64,000 bases of DNA from Umezawaea beigongshangensis (GCF_016464305.1 NZ_JAEIOJ010000007.1:1-64000), one strand, 5' to 3'; numbered from the stretch's first letter, positions 1-8,373 are shown. Program-made: numbers and translations. The notes: generated from the letters alone by a model not told the origin.

Positions 1-19
1 CAGTTTTTGTTCGTTCCAG

Positions 20-236
20 ACGCTATCCGAACCGCTTTTTCCCTGTCAAATCGGCGTCGTTTCCGACTCCGGGCAGCAAGGAACGCTGTTCATGTAGTTC
101 TGGAGGTTGTTGCGACCACGAACTCTAGCACCCTTTTAGGAGTGAACTAGCGAGGGGGTCTGCCGCACTCCGTTCCCTTCCGGGCCCGTTCCGCGCTGGC
201 TCGAAGAAAGTTACACCCCGCTCCCGGCAGAGGCAA
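20..236 (-). promoter_or_regulatory. Cluster of leftward promoters, rrn-like control region
   Basis: Read on the minus strand there are three promoter-like elements. The first has TTGCCT (231-236), a 17-bp spacer and TAACTT (208-213). The second is an extended -10, TGCTAGAGT, with TAGAGT at 122-127 and a poor -35. The third has a perfect TTGACA (44-49), an 18-bp spacer and TAGCGT (20-25). Perfect -35 boxes and tandem promoters are characteristic of actinomycete rRNA operons, so the target is probably a 16S operon or other stable RNA just left of the window. That target is inferred. The rest of 1-359 holds no gene that I can support. Confidence 0.5.
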
Positions 237-359
237 ATCCGGGGTCGCGCTCTCGCCGAAGTCGGTGAAACCGCAGGTCGTCGGGCCCGCCGGGGTGCTC
301 GACGGCTCCGGCTCGCCGCGCGCAGTGATCGGGACCACACGTCACGGGGCGCACCGCGA

Positions 360-1436
360 CTACCTCCGACTGCCGTCCGCCGACGGGTCGTCCGTCGGGA
401 TCGGGTCCAGCGGGGCGAGTGCCGTCCCGGTCCAGCGGTAGCGCACGGTCGCCGATCCCCGCGTCGGGCAGCAGACCGGATCGGCGGCGGCGTAGAGCTG
501 GTAGGACAGCACGATCGTGTCGCGCTCCGCCCGCACCAGGTCGATGCGCGCGCTCGTGGTCGCCGTGTCGGTTCCCAGGTAGTCGCCGTCGTGGAAGAAG
601 AAGGCGAGCTGCGACGCCGAGTCCGCCGCTCCCGCGCGACCGGCCAGCACGACGTTGAGCGCGGACGGGTCGGACCAGGTCCCCGGAGCGGGGGTGAAGC
701 CCTTCGACCGGACGAGGTCCTCGGCGGCCGTGCGACTCGGGCCGGTGCCGGCGGACGACGGCCGAGCGGAGACGGTGGTCGTGGACGGCACGACCACGCC
801 GGTCGTCGCGGACGGCACGGCGGCGGCCGCGGTGAAGGCGGGCGCGGGCGCCCCCGCCAAGGGCCGCTGCGACGGTGCCTCCTCCGCCAGCCCGGCGGCA
901 CCCGCGCCGATCACGACGAGAGCGACGGTGGCCCCGGCGATCCCCCGGTGGAGTCGCTCCTGCGAGGTGCTCGGCCCCGGCCAGAACGGCACGGCCGCGG
1001 CCACGAGGAGCGTGAGCGCTCCGGCGAGTCCGACCCACGGACCGGCGCCGACGGACAGGGACTCCACGTCCCGCACGCTCAGCAGGAGGCGCACGACCAG
1101 GACGCAGGTCAGCAGGGCCAGCACCCCGGTCGCGATCCGAGCCGTCGTCCGGGGAGCGCCCACGACGGCGACCACGACCGCGGCGACGGCGATCACGGCG
1201 AAGATCAACGGGAACGCCGCTCCCCGCTGGGCGGTGTAGAGCTGGTGCAGGTCGAGGTCGCCGATCGGCCCGACCCGTGCCCAGGGCAGCAGCGGAGCGA
1301 GTCCGACGACGGCGCCGGCGATCAGCACGACGACGGGCCCCAGCGCGTCGTGGTGCGCACCGGCGTCGTCGGCGCACCACTGGCGGTGCTCCACGGCGTC
1401 CTGGACCGGCTCGCCGCAGAACTGGCAGCTCGTCAT
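360..1436 (-). CDS. Membrane protein with C-terminal LppP/LprE-like domain
   Basis: 358 residues. The start ATG at 1436 is preceded by an AGGGG ribosome-binding site, and longer in-frame starts lack one. The N-terminus has a CxxC...H..WC cluster that may bind zinc. About four hydrophobic helices follow, then a Ser/Thr/Ala-rich linker. The last ~120 residues resemble the LppP/LprE lipoprotein domain of mycobacteria (FFFHDGDYLGTDT, a DPVCCP-type cysteine pair, RYRW near the end). That domain probably lies outside the membrane. Function unknown; the gene stands alone, next to tRNA genes. Confidence 0.75.
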   Translation of the reverse strand: MTSCQFCGEPVQDAVEHRQWCADDAGAHHDALGPVVVLIAGAVVGLAPLLPWARVGPIGDLDLHQLYTAQRGAAFPLIFAVIAVAAVVVAVVGAPRTTARIATGVLALLTCVLVVRLLLSVRDVESLSVGAGPWVGLAGALTLLVAAAVPFWPGPSTSQERLHRGIAGATVALVVIGAGAAGLAEEAPSQRPLAGAPAPAFTAAAAVPSATTGVVVPSTTTVSARPSSAGTGPSRTAAEDLVRSKGFTPAPGTWSDPSALNVVLAGRAGAADSASQLAFFFHDGDYLGTDTATTSARIDLVRAERDTIVLSYQLYAAADPVCCPTRGSATVRYRWTGTALAPLDPIPTDDPSADGSRR

Positions 1437-1562
1437 CGTCGCGCCCCTGAATCTCGTACCGGCGGTTCCGCTGCGCCGACTGTCCCACCCCGGCGACGAT
1501 CGGGGCGGTTCCGCCGTCGGCGTGGCACGAACGAGCCGCGGACAAAACCGCGGCACGTCACA

Positions 1563-1590
1563 ACCGGCGGCCGGTGTCCCGGCCGCCGGT
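1563..1590 (-). terminator. Strong hairpin terminator
   Basis: A perfect 12-bp G/C stem (ACCGGCGGCCGG with its complement) encloses a 4-nt loop. It lies 27 bp past the stop of the leftward 94-residue gene. There is no U-tract, as is usual in actinomycetes. Confidence 0.6.
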
Positions 1591-1616
1591 GCCGTGCGAC
1601 TGCCGGGAGCAGGCGC

Positions 1617-1901
1617 TCACCGGGAAACGGACATCGCTTCGAGCGGGCGCGGCGCGTCGGCGGCCTCGCGCTCCTCGTCGAGCACCGGCCGGGGCGCGGG
1701 GTGCTCCACCAGTGCGAGCACCCGGCTGGCCATGAACCGCGCGGTCCGCACGACCGTGCCGGAGCGGGTCACCTCGACCACTTCCGCCACGCCTCGCCCG
1801 ATCCGCGTCTCGACGCGCCGCCCGGCCCGCGACGCGACGATCTCGTAGGTACGCGTGCTGTCGCCCGCGTCGACCACAACCTCGACCCTGTCACCCTTCA
1901 T
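1617..1901 (-). CDS. Small conserved-looking hypothetical protein
   Basis: 94 residues starting MKGDRVEVVVDAG. The first two thirds look like a compact beta-rich domain (KGDRVEV, TYEIVASRAGRRVETRIGRG, VVEVTRSGTVVRTARF); the tail is charged and probably disordered. No signal peptide or membrane segment. The open frame extends upstream into the tRNA-Met region, so the ATG at 1901 is the sensible start even though no clear ribosome-binding site precedes it. A strong hairpin follows the stop. Function unknown. Confidence 0.55.
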   Translation of the reverse strand: MKGDRVEVVVDAGDSTRTYEIVASRAGRRVETRIGRGVAEVVEVTRSGTVVRTARFMASRVLALVEHPAPRPVLDEEREAADAPRPLEAMSVSR

Positions 1902-2038
1902 ACAAGCATCAACGCAGGTCAGGCCGCTTTTACTCCCCGATCTGGGACAAATCGGGCAGGCGAACCGAGCACGTTCACCAGCCGCTGAGCGGGTGCGGGA
2001 GACGCGGCGGGGCGCTCGCGCCGCGCCCGGCTGAACCG

Positions 2039-2113
2039 TGGGGCGGGTGGGGCTCGAACCCACGACCTGACGGATTATGAGTCCGCTGCTCTGACCAGCT
2101 GAGCTACCGCCCC
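2039..2113 (-). tRNA. tRNA-Met (CAT anticodon)
   Basis: The minus strand folds as a cloverleaf. The acceptor GGGGCGG (2113-2107) pairs with CCGCCCC (2046-2040), and the discriminator is A. The D arm is GCTC...GAGC, the anticodon loop is CTCATAA, and the T arm is GTGGG-TTCGAGC-CCCAC. CCA is not encoded. CAT could mean elongator Met or lysidine-modified Ile2; elongator Met is more likely in this phylum. The variable region counts as six bases, one more than usual. Confidence 0.9.
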
Positions 2114-2325
2114 TCACGTGGCGCAGCCCACGACCCCGTGGGTTGCGCCGTCGCGGCACAGAGAGTACCGATCATCGTTCCCGGCGTCCGAAGAACCCTG
2201 CATCTGTCCAGCGCGGTGGGAGAAGGCACCCGACGACGATCCCGAGAGGGCTCGGCGGTGAGCCGGAGTCCTCACACCGAGCTTCACCTGATGGTGTGAA
2301 GAAAGCAGGACGCGGCCCAACAGAA

Positions 2326-2354
2326 GAGGCCCGGTCCTCAATGGACCGGGCCTC
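2326..2354 (-). terminator. Terminator after tRNA-Asn
   Basis: A perfect 12-bp stem (GAGGCCCGGTCC and its complement) with a 5-nt loop lies 13 bp past the 3' end of tRNA-Asn. A short T-containing stretch (TTCTG) follows on the minus strand. Confidence 0.75.
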
Positions 2355-2367
2355 ACCTGCGGCAACG

Positions 2368-2439
2368 CTCCCCCAACTGGATTCGAACCAGTAACCCTTC
2401 GATTAACAGTCGAATGCTCTGCCGTTGAGCTATGGGGGA
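2368..2439 (-). tRNA. tRNA-Asn (GTT anticodon)
   Basis: The minus strand gives a complete cloverleaf. Acceptor TCCCCCA pairs with TGGGGGA, the anticodon loop is CTGTTAA (GTT), the T arm contains GGTTCGAATCC, and the discriminator is G as expected for Asn. CCA is not encoded. It is co-oriented with tRNA-Met and separated from it by about 250 bp that contains the terminator. Confidence 0.95.
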
Positions 2440-2583
2440 ATGTTCTGTTGTGCTCGCCGTCGGGCGGACACGCTCTCCGTCCGACGTGGAGAACTCTAGC
2501 GCATCGGGACCAGCACTCGCACACACCCCCCCGTTGTGCGGCAGTATGGGCCGTGAGCAGCCACGACACGAGAGGGGACGACC

Positions 2584-2823
2584 TTGAAGGGCATCGTGTT
2601 CGGAGTGGCCGTCGGCTACGTCCTCGGCGCACGCGCGGGCCGGGGGAGGTACGACCAGATCGTGCGGACGTACCGCGCGCTGGCCGATCACCCGGCGGTT
2701 CAGGGCGCGGCGGGGATCGCGCGGGCCAAGATCGGCGAGAGGACCGGGTTCGGCCACCGGCCGCGGTCCTCCACCAACGGTCAGCACCGGTCTCCGGAGC
2801 CGTCCACCCCGCGCACCAACTAG
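2584..2823 (+). CDS. Small YtxH-like membrane-associated protein
   Basis: 79 residues from a TTG start with a GAGAGGGG ribosome-binding site 8-12 nt upstream. The short N-terminal hydrophobic glycine-rich segment (GIVFGVAVGYVLGARAGRGRY) is followed by a basic amphipathic helix (YRALADHPAVQGAAGIARAKI) and a polar tail. This layout is typical of small actinobacterial proteins with a YtxH-type N-terminus, thought to anchor to or cross the membrane once. Function unknown. Confidence 0.65.
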   Translation: MKGIVFGVAVGYVLGARAGRGRYDQIVRTYRALADHPAVQGAAGIARAKIGERTGFGHRPRSSTNGQHRSPEPSTPRTN

Positions 2824-2869
2824 TGGTGCTCCCGCGCGCGCCGTCACCGCCGCCGGTGCGCGCGGGTGC

Positions 2870-3301
2870 TCATTCCGCCCGGATCGCCTTCACGCAGCGT
2901 CCCAGCAGCGCGCGCAGCGCCTCCCGCTCCTCGGGGGCGAACTCGTCGGCGATCCGCTGTTCGATCCGCGCCACCTCGGCGTCGGCCGCGCGCAGGGCGC
3001 GCAGACCGGAGTCGGTCAGCCTGGCCTCCACGACGTTGCGGTGCCACTCGTGCGGAGTCCGCTCGACCAGCCCCCGTTCGTCGAGGTTGCGCAGCACGAC
3101 GGCCATGTTCTGCGGGGTGACCTGGCACAGCCTCGCCAGCGCGGCCCCCGAGATGCCGGGGTTGTCCGCCAGCCCGAGCAGCGCGGCGTACTGGGGGACG
3201 GTCAGCTTCGCACTGCGCACGGCCGCGCTCTTCGCCGTCATCAGCGCCTGCTCGGCGCGCTTGACGTCCAGGCCGAGACGTTCCTGAGCTGGGATGACCA
3301 C
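2870..3301 (-). CDS. MarR-family transcriptional regulator
   Basis: 143 residues if the GTG at 3301 is used, a usual MarR length. An in-frame GTG at 3355 would add 18 residues but lies inside the candidate operator. The winged-helix core is visible (LTVPQYAALLGLADNPGISGAALARL, the recognition helix TPQNMAVVLRNLDERGLVER, then the wing RNVVEARLTDSG). C-terminal helices would form the dimer interface. It is divergent from an SDR oxidoreductase, and inverted repeats lie between them, so it probably represses itself and that gene. The ligand is unknown. Confidence 0.85.
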   Translation of the reverse strand: MVIPAQERLGLDVKRAEQALMTAKSAAVRSAKLTVPQYAALLGLADNPGISGAALARLCQVTPQNMAVVLRNLDERGLVERTPHEWHRNVVEARLTDSGLRALRAADAEVARIEQRIADEFAPEEREALRALLGRCVKAIRAE

Positions 3302-3338
3302 GTTCAGAGGATACTCGCGATCAACGCTGGATCGATCG

Positions 3339-3360
3339 TCAAAGCTTTGATACACATCAA
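3339..3360. promoter_or_regulatory. Overlapping inverted repeats, candidate MarR operator
   Basis: Two symmetric elements overlap: the perfect 12-bp palindrome TCAAAGCTTTGA (3339-3350) and the 5-4-5 inverted repeat TTGATACACATCAA (3347-3360). The second ends 3 bp before the GTG of the SDR gene and contains a TACACA hexamer that could be its -10. Bound regulator would block transcription in both directions. Confidence 0.6.
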
Positions 3361-3363
3361 TGC

Positions 3364-4176
3364 GTGGACAACATCGTGATGATCACCGGAGCGACCGGTG
3401 GCCTGGGTCGCGCACTCGCCCTCGACCTCGCCGCGCACGGCGCGACGCTGCTGCTGCACGGCCGCGACCACGAGCGGCTGGAGGCCGTCGCCGAGGAGGC
3501 TCGCCGGGCGTCGGAGGCGTGCACCGTGCGCACCCACGTCGCCGACCTGGCCGACCTGCGGGAGGTGGTCGACCTGGCGGAGCGGGTCAGGGCGGACGAG
3601 TCGCGGCTGGACGTGCTGGTGAACAACGCCGCGGTGGGCGGCGGCGAGGACCCGAGCCAGCGGCAGCTCAGCGCGCAGGGGCACGAGCTGAGACTCGCGG
3701 TGAACCACCTGGCCCCGCACCTGCTGACCAGACGCCTGACACCGCTGCTGACCGGGGCGGCACCGGCCAGGGTGGTGAACGTGACCTCGGCCGGGCAGGC
3801 GCCGATCGACTTCGACGACCCGATGATGGAGAGCGCCTACGAGGGCGTGCGGGCCTACTGCCGCAGCAAGCTCGCACTGGTCATGTCGACGTTCGACCTG
3901 GCCGAGGAGCTGGACGGATCGGGGGTCGCGGTCAACGCGGTGCACCCCGCGCACCTGATGGACACGCCGATGACGCAGCAGGGCGGGTTCCACCCGCTGG
4001 CCGCGGTCGACGAGGGTGTCGGCCCGGTGATGCGGTTGATCGCCGCGCCGGGGGTCGAGGGGGTGACGGGACGGTACTTCGACCGGTTCGCGGATCGGCG
4101 GGCGCACGAGCAGGCGTACGACGAGGAAGCACGCCTGCGGCTGCGCAAGCTCACGGAAGAACTCGTCGGGTCCTGA
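3364..4176 (+). CDS. Short-chain dehydrogenase/reductase
   Basis: 270 residues, classical SDR fold. Visible features are the nucleotide-binding TGATGGLGR at about 8-16, NNAAVGG at about 87, the serine in VNVTSAGQ, and the catalytic YCRSK at about 164. The subfamily resembles WW-domain-oxidoreductase/retinol-dehydrogenase-like proteins; the substrate cannot be predicted. There is no ribosome-binding site before the GTG, so the mRNA may be leaderless. Probably controlled by the divergent MarR protein. Confidence 0.88.
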   Translation: MDNIVMITGATGGLGRALALDLAAHGATLLLHGRDHERLEAVAEEARRASEACTVRTHVADLADLREVVDLAERVRADESRLDVLVNNAAVGGGEDPSQRQLSAQGHELRLAVNHLAPHLLTRRLTPLLTGAAPARVVNVTSAGQAPIDFDDPMMESAYEGVRAYCRSKLALVMSTFDLAEELDGSGVAVNAVHPAHLMDTPMTQQGGFHPLAAVDEGVGPVMRLIAAPGVEGVTGRYFDRFADRRAHEQAYDEEARLRLRKLTEELVGS

Positions 4177-4201
4177 GGGGCGGCGGGGCCCGCTCTGCGG
4201 T

Positions 4202-4969
4202 TCAGGCGGACGGAGCGGTCCTGGCCACCACGAAGACGCGACGGAAGGGGAACCACGTGGTGCCGTCGGCGCGCTCCGGGTAGGCCTCGCGCAGCAGGGG
4301 CGCGAGGTCGGCGCGGAAGGCCGCCCAGCGGTCGTCGTCCAGGGCCGCGCGGATCGGCCGCAGGGCCGTGCCGCTGATCCACTCCAGCACGGCGTCCGGC
4401 CCCTCCAGGCGCTGCACGTAGGTGGTCTCCCAGGCGTCGACCTCGCACCCGGCGCCCGCGAGCAGTTCGGCGTAGCCGACGGGGTCGAGCACGGGCGCCG
4501 GGTCGCGCAGGACGTGGGCGAGTTCGTCGCGCCAGGCCGAGGCGACCAGGTCCCGCACGAGGGAGTGCGACGGTCCGGCGAAGTTGCCGGGGACCTGCAC
4601 GGCGAGCCACGCCCCCGCGGGCAGTTCGCCGCACCAGCGGACCAGCAGTTCGGGGTGGCCGGGCACCCAGTGCAGGACGGCGTTGCTGATCACGACGTCG
4701 GTGTCGGGTGCCGGGGCCCAGGTGGCGACGTCGGCCAGCGACGCGTCCAGGCCGCGCTCACGGGCCGCGGCGACCATCTCGGGAGAGGAGTCGAAGGCTT
4801 CCAGCTCGGTGCCGGGCCAGCGCTCGGCCAGCGTCGCGGTCAGGTTTCCCGGCCCGCAGCCCAGGTCGGCGACCCGGCGCGGCGCGTCGGCGCCGATGCG
4901 GGCGACGAGGTCGTGGAACGGCCTGGACCTGTGGTCGGCGAAGGACAGGTACTTCACGGGGTCCCACAT
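4202..4969 (-). CDS. tam: Trans-aconitate 2-methyltransferase
   Basis: 255 residues, a class I SAM methyltransferase. Motif I is [12 protein letters not shown] near residue 33, followed by an acidic residue ending beta-2 (EAFDSS) and the motif [12 protein letters not shown] that is characteristic of Tam. Tam methylates trans-aconitate, an aconitase inhibitor that forms from cis-aconitate, and so detoxifies it in the cytosol. The ATG has a GGAGGTG ribosome-binding site, and a 16-bp palindrome lies just upstream. The gene is read alone. Confidence 0.88.
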   Translation of the reverse strand: MWDPVKYLSFADHRSRPFHDLVARIGADAPRRVADLGCGPGNLTATLAERWPGTELEAFDSSPEMVAAARERGLDASLADVATWAPAPDTDVVISNAVLHWVPGHPELLVRWCGELPAGAWLAVQVPGNFAGPSHSLVRDLVASAWRDELAHVLRDPAPVLDPVGYAELLAGAGCEVDAWETTYVQRLEGPDAVLEWISGTALRPIRAALDDDRWAAFRADLAPLLREAYPERADGTTWFPFRRVFVVARTAPSA

Positions 4970-4983
4970 GACACACCTCCAAG

Positions 4984-4999
4984 CAGTACGTACGTACTG
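4984..4999. promoter_or_regulatory. 16-bp perfect palindrome upstream of tam
   Basis: CAGTACGTACGTACTG is perfectly symmetric and lies 15 bp upstream of the tam start, among TATAC/TACAGT hexamers that could be its -10. Such sites are typical TetR-family operators, but no TetR gene is adjacent. Confidence 0.5.
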
Positions 5000-5012
5000 T
5001 ATACCCGAGGAG

Positions 5013-5537
5013 TCAGGAGTCCACCGGTCGGGCTTCCGCGATCTTCGCCGCCACGTCGGAGGCGATGGTCACCACGAGCGCGGGGTCCGTTCCCTCGTCG
5101 GCGCGCACCTGGAGCACCACACCGTCCTGGCCGGGCACCTTGCGCTGCACGAACCACGCGCCTCCGCCGGGCAGATCGCGGTGGTGCCGGGACCTGATGG
5201 ACCCGGTCACCCTGGCCTGCACGGCCTCGGGGAGCTTCGCGGGCTCCTCCACGACGAACCTGCGCGGTGGCAGGTCGCGGATGAGCACCGCCCCACCGGC
5301 CGCACCGGTCTCCTCGGCCTCGACGACGACCAGCGCGCCCGAGTTCCAGCTGGCCTTGCTGATCAGGTGCCAGCCGATGCGGCGCGCACCGGGAACCCAG
5401 AGCCCCAGGGAGGTGGCCACCAGGTGACCACCGCCGCGCACGGCGGCGTGGGCGAGCACGTTCTCGTCGGGCTCCAGCGTGCCCTCGAACCCCGCGGGCA
5501 CACCGCGTCCCGTCAGCCTGCGCCACCAGCCGAGCAT
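5013..5537 (-). CDS. Conserved actinobacterial hypothetical protein
   Basis: 174 residues, starting immediately after the dnaG stop (TAG followed directly by ATG), so translationally linked to primase. The sequence is beta-rich with a pattern seen in PH-like folds ([52 protein letters not shown]). No signal peptide, membrane segment or catalytic motif. Its position beside dnaG suggests a housekeeping link, but its function is unknown. Confidence 0.75.
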   Translation of the reverse strand: MLGWWRRLTGRGVPAGFEGTLEPDENVLAHAAVRGGGHLVATSLGLWVPGARRIGWHLISKASWNSGALVVVEAEETGAAGGAVLIRDLPPRRFVVEEPAKLPEAVQARVTGSIRSRHHRDLPGGGAWFVQRKVPGQDGVVLQVRADEGTDPALVVTIASDVAAKIAEARPVDS

Positions 5538-7430
5538 CTAGAGACCTCCAGCAGCCTGTTCGCGGAGTGCCTTGTGGTACTCCTCCAACGCCACCAGGTC
5601 TCCGAAGAGCGCCCGGTAGTCGTCGGGTTCCTGCACCGGCGAGATGCGGTGCAGCCGGGACTTGATGTCGGCGATCTGACCCGCCACGAGGAGCTGCTGC
5701 AACCGCGCCAGCACGCTGGAGACGTAGCGGAACTGGTCCACCACCTTGACCTGCAACGGCTCCACGGCCAGCTCGGTCAGCACCGAGCGCACCGACTGGT
5801 GCTGGCACGCCTGCTTCACCGCGTCGACGAACGCGGGACCGGACAGTCCGCTGGACGCGCCGCCCGCCTCGCGGATCGCCTGGTGCAGAGCCACGTACGC
5901 GGGGTGGGTGAAGGCCTCGTCGGGCAGGGCGTCGTAGTAGGGACCGGCCATCTCCGGCAGTTGCAGCGCGGCTTTGAGCGCCTCGCGCTGCACCGACAGG
6001 TTGGGGTCGCGCGGGTTCGGGCGGGGCGGCCCGTCCACGTCGACCGGGAGCGCGCCCTGGTTCGGGTCGGCGGCGGCACGGCGCTGCTTGGGCGCGGTCC
6101 CCCCGGCGCTCTCCCGCACCCGGCGCACCACGGTCAGCGTGTCCTCCCAGCCGACCCAGCCGGCGAGCTGGCGCGCGTACTCGTCGCGCAGCGACACGTC
6201 CTTGATCTGCGCCACGAGCGGCACGGTCCGCTGCAACGCCGCGACGCGGCCCTCCGCCGTGTCGAGGTCGTGCTCCAGCAGCAGCGTCTTCACCGCGAAG
6301 GTGAACAGCGGCACCCGGCGGGCGACCAGGTCGCGGACGGCCACGTCGCCCTTGGCCTGACGCAGCTCGCACGGGTCCATGCCGTCGGGGGCGACGGCGA
6401 TGAACGTCTGCGCCGCGAAGCGCTGCTCGTCGTCGAACGCCTTGATCGCGGCCTTCTGCCCAGCCGCGTCGCCGTCGAAGGTGAAGATCACCTCACCGCG
6501 GAAGGAGTTGTCGTCGATCAGCAGTCGCCTCAGCACCGAGATGTGCTCGGAACCGAAGGCCGTGCCGCAGGAGGCCACGGCGGTGGGGACGCCGGCGAGG
6601 TGCATGGCCATGACGTCGGTGTAGCCCTCGACGACCACGACCTGGTGGCGCTTGGCGATCTCCCTCTTCGCGACGTCCAGGCCGAACAGCACCTGCGACT
6701 TCTTGTAGATGACGCTCTCGCTGGTGTTGAGGTACTTGGCCTGGATCGGGTCGTCGTCGAAGATCCGGCGGGCGCCGAAGCCCACGACGTCACCGCCGAG
6801 GTCCTTGATGGGCCACAGCAGGCGGCGGTGGAACCGGTCGATCGGCCCCTGCCTGCCCTCCTTGGTCAGCTGCGCCTTGATCAGCTCGGTCAGGTCGAAG
6901 CCGCGGCCGAGGAGGTGCTTGGTCAGCCGGTCCCAGCCGCCGGGGGCGAACCCGCAGCCGAACTGCCGGGCCGCGGCCTCGTCGAACCCGCGCTCGGCCA
7001 GGAACTCCCGCGCCTTCACCGCCTCGGGGGAGGCGAGCTGCTCGGCGTAGTACTCGGCCGCCGCGCGGTGCGCCTCGATCAGCCGGGTGCGGGTGCCGCG
7101 GTCGCGCTGCACGCTCGCGCCGCCGCCCTCGTAGGTGAGCTGGAAGCCGATGCGGTCGGCGAGCCGCTCCACCGCCTCCACGAAGCCCAGGTGCTCGATC
7201 TTCATGACGAAGGCGATCACGTCGCCGCCCTCGCCGCAGCCGAAGCAGTGGAACGTTCCGTGCGAGGGGCGGACGTTGAACGACGGCGACTTCTCGTCGT
7301 GGAAGGGACAGAGCCCCTTCAGCGCGCCCCCACCGGCCCGGCGCAGGGAGACGTGCTCCTCGACGACCTGATCGATGCGGCTGCGATCGCGGATCAACGC
7401 GATGTCGCTTTCCCTGATCCGTCCTGCCAC
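5538..7430 (-). CDS. dnaG: DNA primase
   Basis: 630 residues from the GTG at 7430, a normal DnaG length. The N-terminal CHC2 zinc-binding domain is visible (CPFHDEKSPSF...FHCFGCGEGGD), then the primase core and TOPRIM domain (VVVEGYTDVMAMH, FTFDGDAAGQKA), and a C-terminal helicase-binding region. DnaG makes the RNA primers for replication together with DnaB. It is divergent from an ECF sigma factor, with only 34 bp between the starts. A TAGACT hexamer 8 nt before the GTG suggests a leaderless transcript. Confidence 0.97.
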   Translation of the reverse strand: MAGRIRESDIALIRDRSRIDQVVEEHVSLRRAGGGALKGLCPFHDEKSPSFNVRPSHGTFHCFGCGEGGDVIAFVMKIEHLGFVEAVERLADRIGFQLTYEGGGASVQRDRGTRTRLIEAHRAAAEYYAEQLASPEAVKAREFLAERGFDEAAARQFGCGFAPGGWDRLTKHLLGRGFDLTELIKAQLTKEGRQGPIDRFHRRLLWPIKDLGGDVVGFGARRIFDDDPIQAKYLNTSESVIYKKSQVLFGLDVAKREIAKRHQVVVVEGYTDVMAMHLAGVPTAVASCGTAFGSEHISVLRRLLIDDNSFRGEVIFTFDGDAAGQKAAIKAFDDEQRFAAQTFIAVAPDGMDPCELRQAKGDVAVRDLVARRVPLFTFAVKTLLLEHDLDTAEGRVAALQRTVPLVAQIKDVSLRDEYARQLAGWVGWEDTLTVVRRVRESAGGTAPKQRRAAADPNQGALPVDVDGPPRPNPRDPNLSVQREALKAALQLPEMAGPYYDALPDEAFTHPAYVALHQAIREAGGASSGLSGPAFVDAVKQACQHQSVRSVLTELAVEPLQVKVVDQFRYVSSVLARLQQLLVAGQIADIKSRLHRISPVQEPDDYRALFGDLVALEEYHKALREQAAGGL

Positions 7431-7438
7431 AGCGGACG

Positions 7439-7444
7439 AGTCTA
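7439..7444 (-). promoter_or_regulatory. -10 element of dnaG, leaderless
   Basis: On the minus strand TAGACT ends 8 nt before the GTG, with no Shine-Dalgarno sequence between. The expected transcription start coincides with the start codon. Confidence 0.5.
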
Positions 7445-7464
7445 GTGCTGGCAGACTGGGACCC

Positions 7465-8373
7465 GTGACCGCCGCCGAGCAGACGCTGGCCGTGGAGTTC
7501 AGCGAGCACCGATCGCATCTGATCGGTGTGGCGTACCGGCTGACCAGCAGCGTCGCCGACGCCGAGGACGCCGTGCAGGAGTCCTGGCTGCGCGTGACCG
7601 GGCTGAGCGCCTCGGCGCGGGCGGAGATCCGCGACCTGCGGGCGTGGCTGACGACGGTGGTCAGCCGGATCTGCCTCGACCGGCTGCGGTCCGCGGTCGT
7701 GCAGCGGGAGCGGTACGTGGGCCCGTGGCTGCCGGAGCCGCTGATCACCGGCCCGGACGACCCGCTCGACGCGGTGGTGCGGGACGACGGCGTGCGGATG
7801 GCGGCGCTCGTCGTGCTCGACCGGCTCTCCCCCGAGCAGCGGGTGGCGTTCGTGCTGCACGACGCGTTCGGGGTGCCGTTCACCGACATCGCCGGCGCCC
7901 TGGGCGTCTCGGTCGCCGCGGCCCGGCAGCACGCCTCGCGCGGGCGCAGGGCGGCCGCGGCCGCCGATCCGCCGCCCCGGGTGGCGATGAGCGAGCAGCG
8001 CGACGTGCTGGAGCGCTTCCTCACCGCGCTCGCGTCGGGCGACGTGAACGCGGTGGCCCGCCTGCTGCACCCCGACGTCGTGGCGATCGGCGACGGCGGC
8101 GGCAGGGTCAGCACGGCGCTCAACGTCATCAGCGGCGCGGACAAGGTGGCGCGCTTCCTGGTGGGCCTGGCCCGGAAGTACGGCGGCGCGCGCCAGCTCG
8201 CGGGCCGGGAGGCGCTCGTCAACGGCGACCTCGGACTGCTGCTGCCGGGATCGTCGGGGCCGGGCAGCACGCCGCGCGCACCGCGGGTGAACGCCTTCGC
8301 GATCCGCGACGGCCTGGTCGTCGCCCTCTACGACGTGGCGAACCCCGACAAGCTGACCGGCGTGGACTTCTAG
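7465..8373 (+). CDS. ECF41-type RNA polymerase sigma factor
   Basis: 302 residues from the GTG at 7465. Region sigma-2 is FSEHRSHLIGVAYRLTSS...DAEDAVQESWLR, and sigma-4 contains LSPEQRVAFVLHDAFGVPF. A SnoaL-like C-terminal domain follows. The three ECF41 hallmarks are present: WLPEP after sigma-2, DGGG(R) in the SnoaL domain, and NPDKL near the end. In ECF41 the C-terminal domain replaces an anti-sigma factor and tunes activity. Members usually sit next to an oxidoreductase or carboxymuconolactone-decarboxylase-like gene, which is missing here. Confidence 0.92.
   Translation: MTAAEQTLAVEFSEHRSHLIGVAYRLTSSVADAEDAVQESWLRVTGLSASARAEIRDLRAWLTTVVSRICLDRLRSAVVQRERYVGPWLPEPLITGPDDPLDAVVRDDGVRMAALVVLDRLSPEQRVAFVLHDAFGVPFTDIAGALGVSVAAARQHASRGRRAAAAADPPPRVAMSEQRDVLERFLTALASGDVNAVARLLHPDVVAIGDGGGRVSTALNVISGADKVARFLVGLARKYGGARQLAGREALVNGDLGLLLPGSSGPGSTPRAPRVNAFAIRDGLVVALYDVANPDKLTGVDF

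Noticed and set aside
4584-7445. Very long plus-strand open frame opposite tam and dnaG (953 codons)
   Set aside because: It is antisense to two well-recognised genes. High GC produces long antisense frames; its product is low-complexity (His/Arg/Gly-rich) with no domain.
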